This document shows, piece after piece, positions 55,135 to 64,000 of a stretch of DNA of 64,000 bases. The notes beneath the pieces were generated by a model that made no database searches, had not been told where the DNA came from, and saw only the letters and a list, made by a program, of their open reading frames with translations. How positions within the stretch are numbered: position 1 is the first letter of the stretch; each line of letters opens with the position of its first letter. Source of the DNA: Seminavis robusta (lineage: Eukaryota; Bacillariophyta; Bacillariophyceae; Naviculales; Naviculaceae); contig CAICTM010000186.1 of NCBI GenBank assembly GCA_903772945.1, forward strand, positions 1-64,000. Direction: 5' to 3'. The translations under genes and the position numbers were made by a program.

Positions 55135-56305
55135 CTCTTCACAGAGCCCCGCTCCTGGGAGCAATCATCAAGACGAAGACGAAATCTGGCAAGAACAATG
55201 ACGTCAGTGATTGATCATTCGATTTCATTCTATTCGATTCGCCGACCGGGACCGAACCTTTGTCGGACGTACCAGATTTATCAACCATTTCTCCCTTGGA
55301 GCAATGACTCCGAAGGACATCCGTACCACCGGTACCGGTATAGTATGGTACTAAGACCTGAAGGGTGACTGAACCAATTCCCGCATTTTCGAAGGAAGAT
55401 TAGCATTAGCGGGTGGGTGGCAAAAGGGGATAGCAGGTGGTTGAAGCTGCTGAAAGTCGCTCCCAGTCTGTGCACTACTAGAAGACCAGGGGAGAATTGT
55501 GAATGGAATGGAATCGATTCGATTCGATTGATTCAATCATCCGCAACCCGAGCAAAGAGATGGATCCTGCCAAGCCACCGGTACCATACCGGGTACCGGT
55601 ACCATGGTACACCTTACCTTTACAATGTACTTTATCATCTTTTAAGATGATGTTCTTACCTCCTTTCTTCAGCAGCTACTCCTCTTTCATAGCTACAACT
55701 TCACCACCATGACAGGCTCTTCTTCTTTGCATAGGCTGGAAACAGTGGCAGCAAGCTTCTTCCGTTCGACGGGACCAAGTTCCGCACCCTACCGGTACCG
55801 GTACATCCACGAACGGTGTCAAGACCACAGCTCGAAGATACTGCACCACTGCACCAGGGGTATGGGGCAACTTTAGGACTTCGTTACAATGGGTTTCGAA
55901 ATGCATAGTGGTGCGTAATTGCACGTAACAGCACGTAACACTACGTAACTGCACGTAACTGCACGTAACTAACTACACTAATTTACATAGTAAATTGTAC
56001 ATAGCACGTACTTGCACGAAACGTAACTGCACATAACGGAACTTCACTGTAACTGCCGTATTTGCCCAGTATGACAGTCCCCTGTTGTTGTGGTATATCC
56101 TATAGTTGCCCCATACCCCAGTTAGCTAGACTACGGTACCAGTTCTCATTTTGGAGTCGTGCTGAAGCTGATGAGAACCGCGATCTTTCTCCGTTGACGC
56201 CGCGAATGCGTCGCCATTTATTAGCAGAAGAAGAAAAGTCCTCGTCGCACAAAAGCCGTTCTGGAAAGTCAAAAAGTGGCACAGTATTTTTTTAAATAAA
56301 CAAAG
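55135..56305. other. Spacer with TACCGGTA and GCACGTAAC repeats
   Basis: GATTCGATTCGATT runs occur near 55220 and 55515. TACCGGTA-type words occur near 55330, 55578-55604 and 55790-55803. The tandem GCACGTAAC tract is listed separately. No gene is supported. Confidence 0.45.
55915..56040. repeat. Degenerate tandem repeat of GCACGTAACT
   Basis: The word GCACGTAAC or a one-base variant occurs about eight times in 125 bases, in a roughly 10-base period at its start (about 55918-55970). It includes a shorter divergent end with GCACGTACTTGCACG. Confidence 0.85.
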
Positions 56306-57910
56306 ATGAAGCTTTTGTTGTTTTCCTCTTTCATTCTCGCGTTGACAACTGGTTCCAACGCGGACGCCTCCAAGCGTCTATTGCAGCAATCAGAGCAAGC
56401 GAGCTGTGGTGAAGTCTTGGCTACTTGGACTTCTGGTGTCATTGGCGACTTGATTGAAACTGGAATCGACCAGAACTTGGGGCCAGCCGGTGCGGATCTC
56501 AAGACCTTGGCACTCCCTCAGATCAAATATGGTGTACAAGTGCGAAAGATATGCGCGGTTTGCTCTGATTTTATGGAAGACTGTGGATATGGAGGAGATG
56601 TTGCCCATTCGGGTCTTGTCATGATACCCCTCAAAGATGATAACTCCACGTCCATTGCCGGAGGTACGCACAAGGCAGTCCTCTACAACCATGGCACTAG
56701 GGCTGTGGCTCAGCCAAGCACAGACTTTGTGTACCAAGATAACTTTTTCGAGATTGTCTTGAGTACTCTCTACACGGCAGCGACTCGGTCTGTGACTATT
56801 ATGAGTGATTACATGTCACAGGGAGAAAGCTTTGGCCAAGTGTACCGTGGATACATTGTCCGCAAAAGCTACGAGACCAGTGTGACGCCACTGTATTTCC
56901 AAGCCAAGAAACTGTTGGAAGATGAAACCGATTGCTCCGCGGTCGCCGACTCGATCTTTATTATGGGATACAGTGAAGGAGGCTACTCTTCGGTCGCGGT
57001 CGCAGAAAAGATGCATTCCATGGGAATCGATATCATTCGTGTGGATCCTGGAGGTGCTCCCTTTGATGTGTCCGGCGCCACGTTTGTTGACATTGTGGAT
57101 TTCGTCAACAACGGAACCTTTCCGGAGGGTGTGAGATTCTACCTGCAGTATCTGGGCTTTAGTTTCTCATCGTCTCGTAGCGACATGCCCAATTTTGAGG
57201 CTGGCCAAGATTTGTTAACCAGCGAGGCGAGGCAAACCATGTTGGACTTTCTTGCCTCTGACCTTCCTGACTTTGAAGTGCCAGGAATTGAAGCTGCCAA
57301 CAACATGGTCCCAGTGGACGACATGCTCTCAGTCTACAATCCAGACTTTATCAGTTTTATTGAAACAGCCATTGCCGAAAACGATCGAGATCCCTGCAAG
57401 AATCGTCCCATTGCGGGAGTCAACGATCTGCTCTGTGAAGCCATGAAGGAGCAGGATATTCATCTAGTTTTGCAGAATGCACAATACCCTGTTGTGGTTT
57501 GCTTCAGCCCTGGAGATGAGATTGTCTCCATTCGCAACATGCCGGATGTCTCTGGCAACCCCAATGTGACATTCCTGGAGGCTGAGGGAACGCACAGTGC
57601 GGCAGGTAACACTTGTTTCGTGGCGTCGACCCAGTACATTCTGAGCCCCGGCTTCCAGGACTACTCCGTGACGGAGCTTACCAGTGATACTTGTCGCCAA
57701 AGTGGTGGTGCTGAGGACCAGGGCAATGCCTCGTCCGTTGGAGACGATGGAGTCATCGAGGATGACGAAACCGACGACGAGGAGGATAAAACTGATCGCG
57801 AGGATGCGGGAGCTGATGACGAGGATGTTTCCACCGGTGTTCTTCGCCTTGATTTGCTTGTCGTGCTCGCAATCATTGCTCTCGCTGATCCATTGGCCTC
57901 CATGTTCTAG
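56306..57910 (+). CDS. Secreted alpha/beta hydrolase, probably GPI- or membrane-anchored
   Basis: A single exon encodes 534 residues from an ATG in AAAGATGAAG context. A signal peptide (about 1-19) is followed by a cysteine-containing hydrolase domain. The nucleophile elbow is GYSEGG (S223), the likely acid is D404 in FSPGDEIV, and the likely histidine is H430 in EGTHSAAG, giving a full triad in the normal order. An acidic hinge (about 475-510, rich in D and E) precedes a short hydrophobic C-terminus (about 512-534) without a basic tail, which resembles a GPI-anchor signal. The fold is that of secretory lipases or peptidases (similar to bacterial and fungal secretory lipase-like proteins); the substrate is unknown. 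Activity at the cell surface is inference. Confidence 0.85.
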   Translation: MKLLLFSSFILALTTGSNADASKRLLQQSEQASCGEVLATWTSGVIGDLIETGIDQNLGPAGADLKTLALPQIKYGVQVRKICAVCSDFMEDCGYGGDVAHSGLVMIPLKDDNSTSIAGGTHKAVLYNHGTRAVAQPSTDFVYQDNFFEIVLSTLYTAATRSVTIMSDYMSQGESFGQVYRGYIVRKSYETSVTPLYFQAKKLLEDETDCSAVADSIFIMGYSEGGYSSVAVAEKMHSMGIDIIRVDPGGAPFDVSGATFVDIVDFVNNGTFPEGVRFYLQYLGFSFSSSRSDMPNFEAGQDLLTSEARQTMLDFLASDLPDFEVPGIEAANNMVPVDDMLSVYNPDFISFIETAIAENDRDPCKNRPIAGVNDLLCEAMKEQDIHLVLQNAQYPVVVCFSPGDEIVSIRNMPDVSGNPNVTFLEAEGTHSAAGNTCFVASTQYILSPGFQDYSVTELTSDTCRQSGGAEDQGNASSVGDDGVIEDDETDDEEDKTDREDAGADDEDVSTGVLRLDLLVVLAIIALADPLASMF

Positions 57911-58255
57911 TGTATTTGTTTCGAGGCTCGCATATGGGGATGGTTACCGTACCGTAGATGCGAATGTAGCTTGAATATGTCTTCATGCCGGAAGTGGATC
58001 AATACCATAGTAAGCAAACAATTATCCACTATCCTCCCGGTAACTCTTCCATCCATTTCGACAATTGCTTGGACCTTTGATGACTGGCACGGCCCCGCAA
58101 CGAAATACAGATACCAGTACTTTTATTGTTTCAAGCCCGCTCGATGATTAAGACTATAATTTTATACCTTCTCTTTCACCAATGCAATGTCTCTCCATCC
58201 ATTTTGCCCTACTACCTTATTGCTTGGTTGTTACTGTACTCCTCTTCCCTGCTTA
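57911..58255. other. Intergenic region between convergent genes
   Basis: No gene is seen between the hydrolase and CNOT11 3' ends. AT-rich with TACCGTACCGTA words near 57945. Confidence 0.5.
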
Positions 58256-60087
58256 TTACATTGCTTTCAGTAGTTTGAACAGTGACGCCGCTTCCCGAAT
58301 TCGCGAGAATTCAACACAGAAAGACTGGACCTCATAGTAAATGTCCTGAAGCAAAAACAAATGAGCGGAGTGAGTAGGTATTCAGTGAGTTGACAATGAT
58401 TAAATTTCAACCACAGCAAATGAAGCCAAAGAATGCCATGAATATTAGTACTCACCTCGACACGAACCACCTTGTTCCTGAGAAGACTTTGAATAAAGAC
58501 ACACACCAAACGAACCAATCGGTTTTGAGCATGCTTGTCTTGCATGTTCTCACAACTGGCAATACAACTGGAGATGAATAGACTAATGTACTCTGGATGA
58601 AGAATGGGTTCTTCATCGTCGTCGTCATCTTCTTCGTCGTCGTCCGTCGAGACATTGTGCATGGCCAATCGATTGACGACTTCCATGCTGTGCAAACTCA
58701 TGTCCATCCCCACCAGCGCCGACAAGTACTCGTTCTTGACATCCTCTTGTTCATTGGGAAGGACTCGCAAGAGGCATTCATGGGCAATGAGAGGATTCTG
58801 CTCGACCAATTTGGGTAGATTCTGGGGTGTCAGACCGGATTCTTGAATGAGTCTACTGGGAATAACGTCTTCATCATCATCTTCCTCGTCGTCTTCTTCG
58901 TCATCGTCCTCTTCTTCGTCCGGTTTGCTGACCAAATCACTGTTGAGCATTTCCAATACCGTCCGGTGGTCATTGGGAGCCAGTGTTTTTTGGAATGCCT
59001 GCGTCTTCATGAGTTGTAGTACCTTTCGAAACTGTAGTTCTTTGGCTTCTTGATCTTCCTTGTCTTCGTCTTCTGGAATGAGCATGAGACGCAGGTTGTT
59101 GGGTGTCAACCAAATGAGTTCAGCATGCAAGACTTCCAAAAGATCAGTTTTTTCTTCTTCGGTCAATGGTTCTTCTTGACTCTCAAATCCAAAGAGAGGT
59201 ATCATGGGCGGTGGCATGGGTCTCGCAAAGGGCGCCTCCAAGGGTGGCATCGGATGACGCATGAGAGACTCTGGTTTGATAGGTAGGATCTGCGAAGAAG
59301 TGATGATAATATCGTCCGCATTGGTATTTTTGGCTTTGGCATATTCCTTTTCTTTGCTATCCAGCAGTCTCTTGAGTTCCGCCAGTTCATGGTCTTCTTT
59401 GGCTACAATAAGAGGCGGAATGTAGTTTTCATCATTATATACGACCGATGTTGTGTATTGCTGAATGGCCTCTTCGAGGACGGACATGGTTTCCTTGCTG
59501 ACACCCTTTCCCGCGAGAAGTTCATCCACGAATATTTGGTAGTTTTGGGAGTTCCCCAACATGTTTGGCAAGAAGGACTCTACGAGTTTTTCCAAAATGG
59601 CAGGATCTAGGAATCCTTCGGCTTGCATATTGGGAGGTCCATCTTGTGTCAATTGTTGAATGCTCTTGAGTGTGTTTTCGACCAACAAGGGAAAGAGAGG
59701 GGAATCGGCCTTGTTTTGTTGGCCCCCGTACATTCCACAAATGGCTTCAATGACCAGGAGACATCCCAATCGTTGTCGAATGGAGAGTTCCTTGCCGGTA
59801 ATCAAACTGATGCGAGTGCGGCGTCGACCGATACGGCCCTTGCTGTCGGCCGCCACGGTCGTGGTGGTCTGCAGCAGACTATGGGCTCCCCAGGCAACAG
59901 AAACCGGCCCCGACTCCAAATCTTGTTGGGGACGAGTCATTTGCATCAAGAGCTGGCGAGCCACACATTGTCGATAACTGTCCAAAATTTGCTGGTGCGG
60001 ATCAAACACAATGTTGGGAGCTGAAGTACGCTCCTTGTCCAAATCCTCAAGGGCTCCCCACAGGTTGTGGAAAAAGTCGAGGGCCAT
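58256..60087 (-). CDS. CNOT11: CCR4-NOT complex subunit 11
   Basis: Two minus-strand exons, 58456-60087 and 58256-58345 (GTGAGT..CAG intron), give 573 residues. Start is the ATG at 60087 (MALDFF); an upstream in-frame TTG is not used. The C-terminal half carries the family core: [70 protein letters not shown], and across the splice [19 protein letters not shown] with REAASLF at the end, which closely follows animal CNOT11. Two acidic D/E runs are inserted in the middle. The N-terminal half is helical. CNOT11 is a scaffold subunit of the cytoplasmic deadenylase complex that shortens mRNA poly(A) tails. This is a well-conserved single-copy type of gene. Confidence 0.93.
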
Positions 60088-60750
60088 TTTTGTTTCTTTT
60101 TCCCTCAATTTCTAAAAACAAACCCGAAACGAAGGATCGATCGTCCACAGAGACGACAATCACTATGATCTATCTGATGGCTTAGTCCTCCTCAACCTTT
60201 CTTGCTGGGGTTAGCTATAGTAGGCATCAACAAGCTTGGATCGATCGAAGGTGAGGTGACTAGTAAAGATGGGTTACTGTACTATGCCGGGATAGAGAGG
60301 GAACGTTGGGGAGGATGGGTTGCAGGTTGCAGGTTGCCAGTGGTGGTAGCAGCTGCGAGTTTCAGCCACAAAAAGTACAACCTTACCTCTAAATCCAATT
60401 TTAAAAGCCCAATCTCTAATGTGGCAAGAGAAAGGATATTTTAAAAAAAAAACAAAGGGCCAGGCTGCGAGGCTCATTATTTTTATGATAGATCTTCCCT
60501 CGCTCCTTTTTTAAATAATCAATAAAAGCGTACCTTTCCCGTTGTTCTGATACTGACTTATGCTGCCGGCCCCCAAACGTGTTTTGACCTTAGCTATCCG
60601 GTATTCAATGTTAAATCTTCTATGTGTCAAGCATTACAAAGCGAATTCGGCACTGGCCACCCAACACGTTTTGACTTTACAATGATGCTCTTTTCCGTTA
60701 AATCTCGAGAGAAGGTGGCTCGTTAAGAAATTATCCAACCAACCGGAAAG
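60088..60750. other. 5' flank of CNOT11 and spacer
   Basis: No gene is seen. It includes a TTTAAAAAAAAAAC tract near 60440 and ends at the element beginning at 60751. Confidence 0.4.
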
Positions 60751-61054
60751 GTGAGAGCCCCTGAAACGCACGCGGTTGTATTAAACGTATAACATTTTCA
60801 CTATGTATTCTACAGATCATACGTATTACACATATAACCTTTTTAATATGTATTAGACAAGTCATACGTACAACACAGGTAACACAAGTGGAAAAATATT
60901 ATACGTATTACATGTATTATGTGTTGTACGTGTTTTACGTATAATACATAGTGACGAATTTTTGCTAAGTTTTTTTGCCAGGTGTTTTGCTAGGTGTTTG
61001 GGAGGCAGAGAGGAAGATGCACTGTTGCAGGCCATAATACCTGACAGCTTATCA

Positions 61055-61666
61055 AGTAAAATGGACTCTTACCTATCTGAACTCTCCCATGTTGCTAGAT
61101 ACAATATCAATGATGAAGAATGGACTCCTGCTTCAATCATTGTGAATGTAGCAACCTCACTAACTGATGATACACCAAAGGAGATAAACATTATGGATAC
61201 TCTGGGGTTCGATAATTATCGAATGGAGAAATCGACGGTGTATTGGCTACCTTCGATGTATCAATCTTGTGATTCGGCGCATATTAAATAAGTTTTGATG
61301 CCATACTTTGTACTTTCTTGCAAGACTGCTGGATTCCGTATCAAAAACAAGGGATTCGATAAGAGGCGGAATCACATTACCATATGTTGTCCAAGGAGTC
61401 GTTTTTACAAACAAAGGTCCCAAAAGGAGAGCAACAAAACCACCCAGACTCAGCTTCCTGTTGAGGGGGAGGGTGTCAAATGTCCATTCTCTTTCAATAT
61501 TCTATATAGCCAGGAACACAGACGATGGTATCTACCCAAGTTCCAGACAGGCAACAAGCTTCATCGTGGCCATGTACAACTGGAAGAGGCACAAGTGAAA
61601 GTGTTAAGTACTCATCTTGGCACAGAAGCCGTTACACTAGCGGAACAATGCCTAAAGAACCTGTAA
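61055..61666 (+). pseudogene. Element-borne protein with a FAR1/WRKY-GCM1-like block, one internal stop
   Basis: A frame opens before 61055 and continues to a stop at 61666, interrupted once by TAA at 61289-61291. The second half contains KCPFSFNILYSQEHRRWYLP and NKLHRGH, a C....WYL...G...H.GH pattern similar to the DNA-binding domains of FAR1-like and Mutator-like transposases. No DDE catalytic core is present, so this is a transposase N-terminal part or an accessory protein. A second coding-like piece (61835-62190) follows in another frame and is not recognised. Confidence 0.4.
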
Positions 61667-61790
61667 CACGTGTTACACGCTAGATACGTATAATACGGGT
61701 GATACATATAATACACGTTACATGCATAATACGTGTTACACCATAACACGTGTTACACGCGTAACACGCGTAACACGTGTTGCGCGCTGA
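61663..61790. repeat. Internal palindromic tract, TAACACGTGTTACACG words
   Basis: At least three near-perfect copies of AACACGTGTTACAC alternate with ATAATAC variants. The tract separates the two coding pieces and resembles the subterminal tracts of the element. Confidence 0.8.
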
Positions 61791-62307
61791 GGTACTTACA
61801 TGGGTTCAGTACTGGTCCCTACAGAAAGTGGTTGACAATGGTAGAATTCAAGGCCAGGTCTTCCACAGGCTTTGTCAGTGAGCCTTCAGAAGTATATGAA
61901 TGCAAAGAGAATGGTCCTGAAGGCTGTACAGGGCCCGAGGAAGAGAGTGGAGGCAGAAAAATGGAGAATGAGTTGAATGAAGAGAAATCATTCTATCTTT
62001 CCACAGGAACAGTCTTCTTGGCTTCAACAAAGCCATACCACATTGCCTACTTACCCACAATGATGGTGCTATCTTCAAATAACAAGAGAAACCTTTGTAT
62101 CCTTCAAACAAACAAGAGAAGAGAGGTTGTTGTCATGGTGGTTCTTTGTGGTGGAGAAGTTGGAGTTGAAGTCAAGTCATTTTGCGAAACTCGAACGGTC
62201 ACGGTGGCTGGCTGGCGCGCGTGTTATACGTATTCCACACGTAAGACGTGTTACACCTGTTATACGAGTTATACGTGTAACATCGCGTGCGTTTCAGGGT
62301 CTCTCAC

Positions 62308-62688
62308 TCGAGTATCTATTTAAAATAGTATTATTTGTTTTCGATTCCAACTGGGACCGAACCATGTTCTGACCTAGTGGATTTATCAACCACTGCTCTT
62401 TTGTGCAAGTCAACAAGTGAACCTACTAGCTAGCTATTAATAGCTGACCAAAACAATTACTCATTAATAGTATGCATACGGGTAGCAGCATGGAGCAAGC
62501 AACACGCAGAACGAATTCTACTTCACCCCCACCCGGGCCCATGACTGAAAAGCAGCGGAAAGCATCTCACAACAGGTCTCACAACTCACAACCAAAAAGA
62601 AGAAATGTAAAATACGTTTGGCACAAGGAACGCCTTGTCGTAACAGTTGCCCATCAAGTAAGAGCTGTAGATAGAATAGAATAGAATC
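62308..62688. promoter_or_regulatory. 5' flank of the Cache-receptor gene
   Basis: No gene is seen. It contains CTAGCTAGCTATTAATAG (about 62427) and an (ATAGA)n run just before the start codon (about 62671-62687). Confidence 0.4.
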
Positions 62689-64000
62689 ATGTCTATCGGT
62701 AGATGCCTTGCCTTTCGATTTATTCTGTTGCTTCTGTGGGGAAATATTGGGGTGCTTTCCTCTCCGCCGCTCATCCAAGCCACTGAGACCGTGCTCCATG
62801 CCAGCGGTACTTTGGAGCGTCTGGTGGACGACTTTATGAGGGCTCCCTGGACGGTGCTCAATCTGCTGCAGCATTATCATCAAAATGGTGGATTTCCCAA
62901 TGGGCTGACGGTGCGAGACAGAGATGCCTTCAACACCATTTCTTACAGCCTCTTCCAGACATACGATGTTCCCAGGATGTACGGACTCTATTACGCCAGT
63001 GAAGCAGGAATGTTTGCCGGGTAAGTCGCAGAACCGAACTCAAACAGAACAGAACTCAAGACGGATCGCCACGGTTTCCTCACAGTTATTCTTTTGTGTG
63101 TGTATGTTCGCAGATACAGCGGTGGGAATGCCTCTGCGGGAACCTATCGTGAGCCTGTCAACAGTGGGTACTCCATCCATGACATGGACATGCAACAATA
63201 CTATCATGCATGTGTGGATCCAGTGACGGGTGAAGCCACGACATGCGACATGGTAGAGGGAACCGAATACGTTCAGTGTCAAGAGGACTGTGTCTTGGAA
63301 CCGTGTCACTCGCAGCAGACACCCTGTAATTCTACATCCGACTGTCTCCAGCAGCAAAAATGGTGCCCCAAATACCAGATTCAAAAGGCCAGCAACAACG
63401 ACTTAGGCTTTGTCCCACGCACGTGGTACTGTCATGGCATGGACGGAAAGTACACTCAGAATATACCAGGCATCCGTGGCGATAGTTGCCTGTTTGCCGA
63501 CGGCATCACCGTGGTCAATTGAAGCCTTTCCGGGGAGTATGCCTACTGCCAGGTTGCCAACAAGACAATCTGCAATGACGTCTTTACAGGTGGGTTCCGA
63601 TCTTCCGATTATGATCCACGCGTGAGGCCGTGGTACCGGGCCACCCGGCAAAGGCAAATGCCCACCTGGACTCCACCGTACCGGTTCTCCAATCATCTCA
63701 ACCTGTTGGGGATCACCTACAGCGAGCCAGTGTACTTGTGGCAAGGGGACAGACACGTGTTTGCGGGAGTCTTTTCGGTGGATTATACCCTGGATAGCTT
63801 GTCCGAGCTCCTTGTTGGGAGCGACGGAACGGTATCTCCATCGACGACATTCGTCATCTTTGAGCATGCCGAACCCAACTATTTAATCGCGTCGTCAAGT
63901 GGGCTCAGTCCAACCCGCAACGTGAACGAAAGCCTGCCGTGCACTGCCAACGAAGAAGAGTGCATGCGGGTGACGATGAGTGAGGTGACCAATGATGCTC
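62689..64000 (+). CDS. Cache-domain receptor, N-terminal part, cut by window end; one in-frame TGA
   Basis: Exon 1 is 62689-63020 and exon 2 starts at 63114 (GTAAGT..CAG intron); the gene runs past the window. The protein opens with a short basic tail and a hydrophobic segment (about residues 8-24) that can anchor it in the membrane. The extracellular part is cysteine-rich. A Cache-type ligand-binding domain is indicated by SDYDPRVRPWYRAT, then TWTPPY, then LGITYSEPVY and VFAGVFSVDYTLDSL. TGA at 63520-63522 interrupts the frame between TVVN and SLSGEYAYC, and the same frame is then open for the remaining 159 codons. A tryptophan codon (TGG) there would be natural. Cache receptors in diatoms often continue into nucleotide-cyclase or kinase domains; that part is not in view. 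Confidence 0.65.

Larger units (their letters stand above)
60751..62307. mobile_element. DNA-transposon-like element with 24-bp inverted ends, possibly MULE-type
   Basis: The left end GTGAGAGCCCCTGAAACGCA (then CGCG) and the right end (reverse complement of 62284-62307) GTGAGAGACCCTGAAACGCA (then CGCG) match in 23 of 24 bases. Inside each end, and in the middle (about 61669-61785), are many palindromic words such as TAACACGTGTTACACG and ATACGTATAATAC. No target duplication is obvious at either flank. The element is 1.56 kb and carries two coding pieces. A Mutator-like origin is suggested only by the DNA-binding-like block in the gene piece at 61055-61666. Confidence 0.6.

Noticed and set aside
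63520-63522. Selenocysteine codon
   Set aside because: Nothing in the local context suggests a redox site, and tryptophan (TGG) suits the position. No SECIS can be assessed because the 3' end is outside the window.
1-64000. tRNA, rRNA or other structured RNA genes
   Set aside because: None was recognised by reading for conserved arms; a covariance-model scan would be needed to exclude small ones.

Overview
The window looks like nuclear DNA of a diatom, most likely a raphid pennate (a Seminavis-like genome is a guess). The signs are short GT..AG introns of about 85-140 nt, compact genes on both strands, long intergenic stretches full of repeat debris, diatom-style secreted proteins, and conserved eukaryotic families (a CCR4-NOT subunit, MPDU1, a GT23-like fucosyltransferase, R2R3-MYB, BTB-BACK-SPRY). 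All assignments are by eye from translated sequence; no database search was run.

Layout. 1-10.7 kb is a repeat-rich block: coding remnants, a reverse transcriptase/RNase H retroelement fossil (about 2.1-5.6 kb), an acidic low-complexity ORF, and two related coding remnants near 8.2 and 10.5 kb. 11.5-15.4 kb (minus) is a three-exon gene for a type II membrane protein with three tandem GT23-like modules, the first degenerate. 15.9-16.8 kb holds a LINE-like fragment with a 21-base gap; 16.9-17.3 kb a small membrane-protein ORF; 18.7-19.7 kb a DUF4126-like membrane protein. 21.7-23.3 kb (minus) is a three-exon secreted protein with a Hedgehog/Hint-type module. Around 23.6-31.5 kb two related secreted-protein genes face each other as arms of an imperfect inverted duplication, with a 925-residue coiled-coil protein between them.

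31.6-36.4 kb is a Kolobok-like DNA transposon (32-bp terminal inverted repeats, TTAA target duplication) sitting between two direct copies of a hairpin-bearing repeat. 37.2-43.1 kb is a host gene island: MPDU1 (PQ-loop), a Fringe-like glycosyltransferase (minus) and an R2R3-MYB factor. 43.8-47.1 kb (minus) is a large modular protein of unknown function in two overlapping frames. 47.2-48.4 and 52.3-54.1 kb carry fragments of one interspersed repeat family. Between and after these lie BTB-BACK-SPRY (minus), a second LINE-like fragment, a chalcone-isomerase-like protein, a secreted alpha/beta hydrolase and CNOT11 (minus). 60.75-62.31 kb is a transposon-like element with 24-bp inverted ends and palindromic subterminal repeats. 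The window ends inside a Cache-type receptor gene whose frame is interrupted by one TGA.

How the genes relate. There is no operon-like organisation. Three genes (GT23-like, MPDU1, Fringe-like GT) belong to the secretory glycosylation route; MPDU1 supplies dolichol-linked sugars and the other two would act in the Golgi. Their proximity may be chance. Spliced models were built by requiring GT..AG introns that keep frame and restore domain homology.
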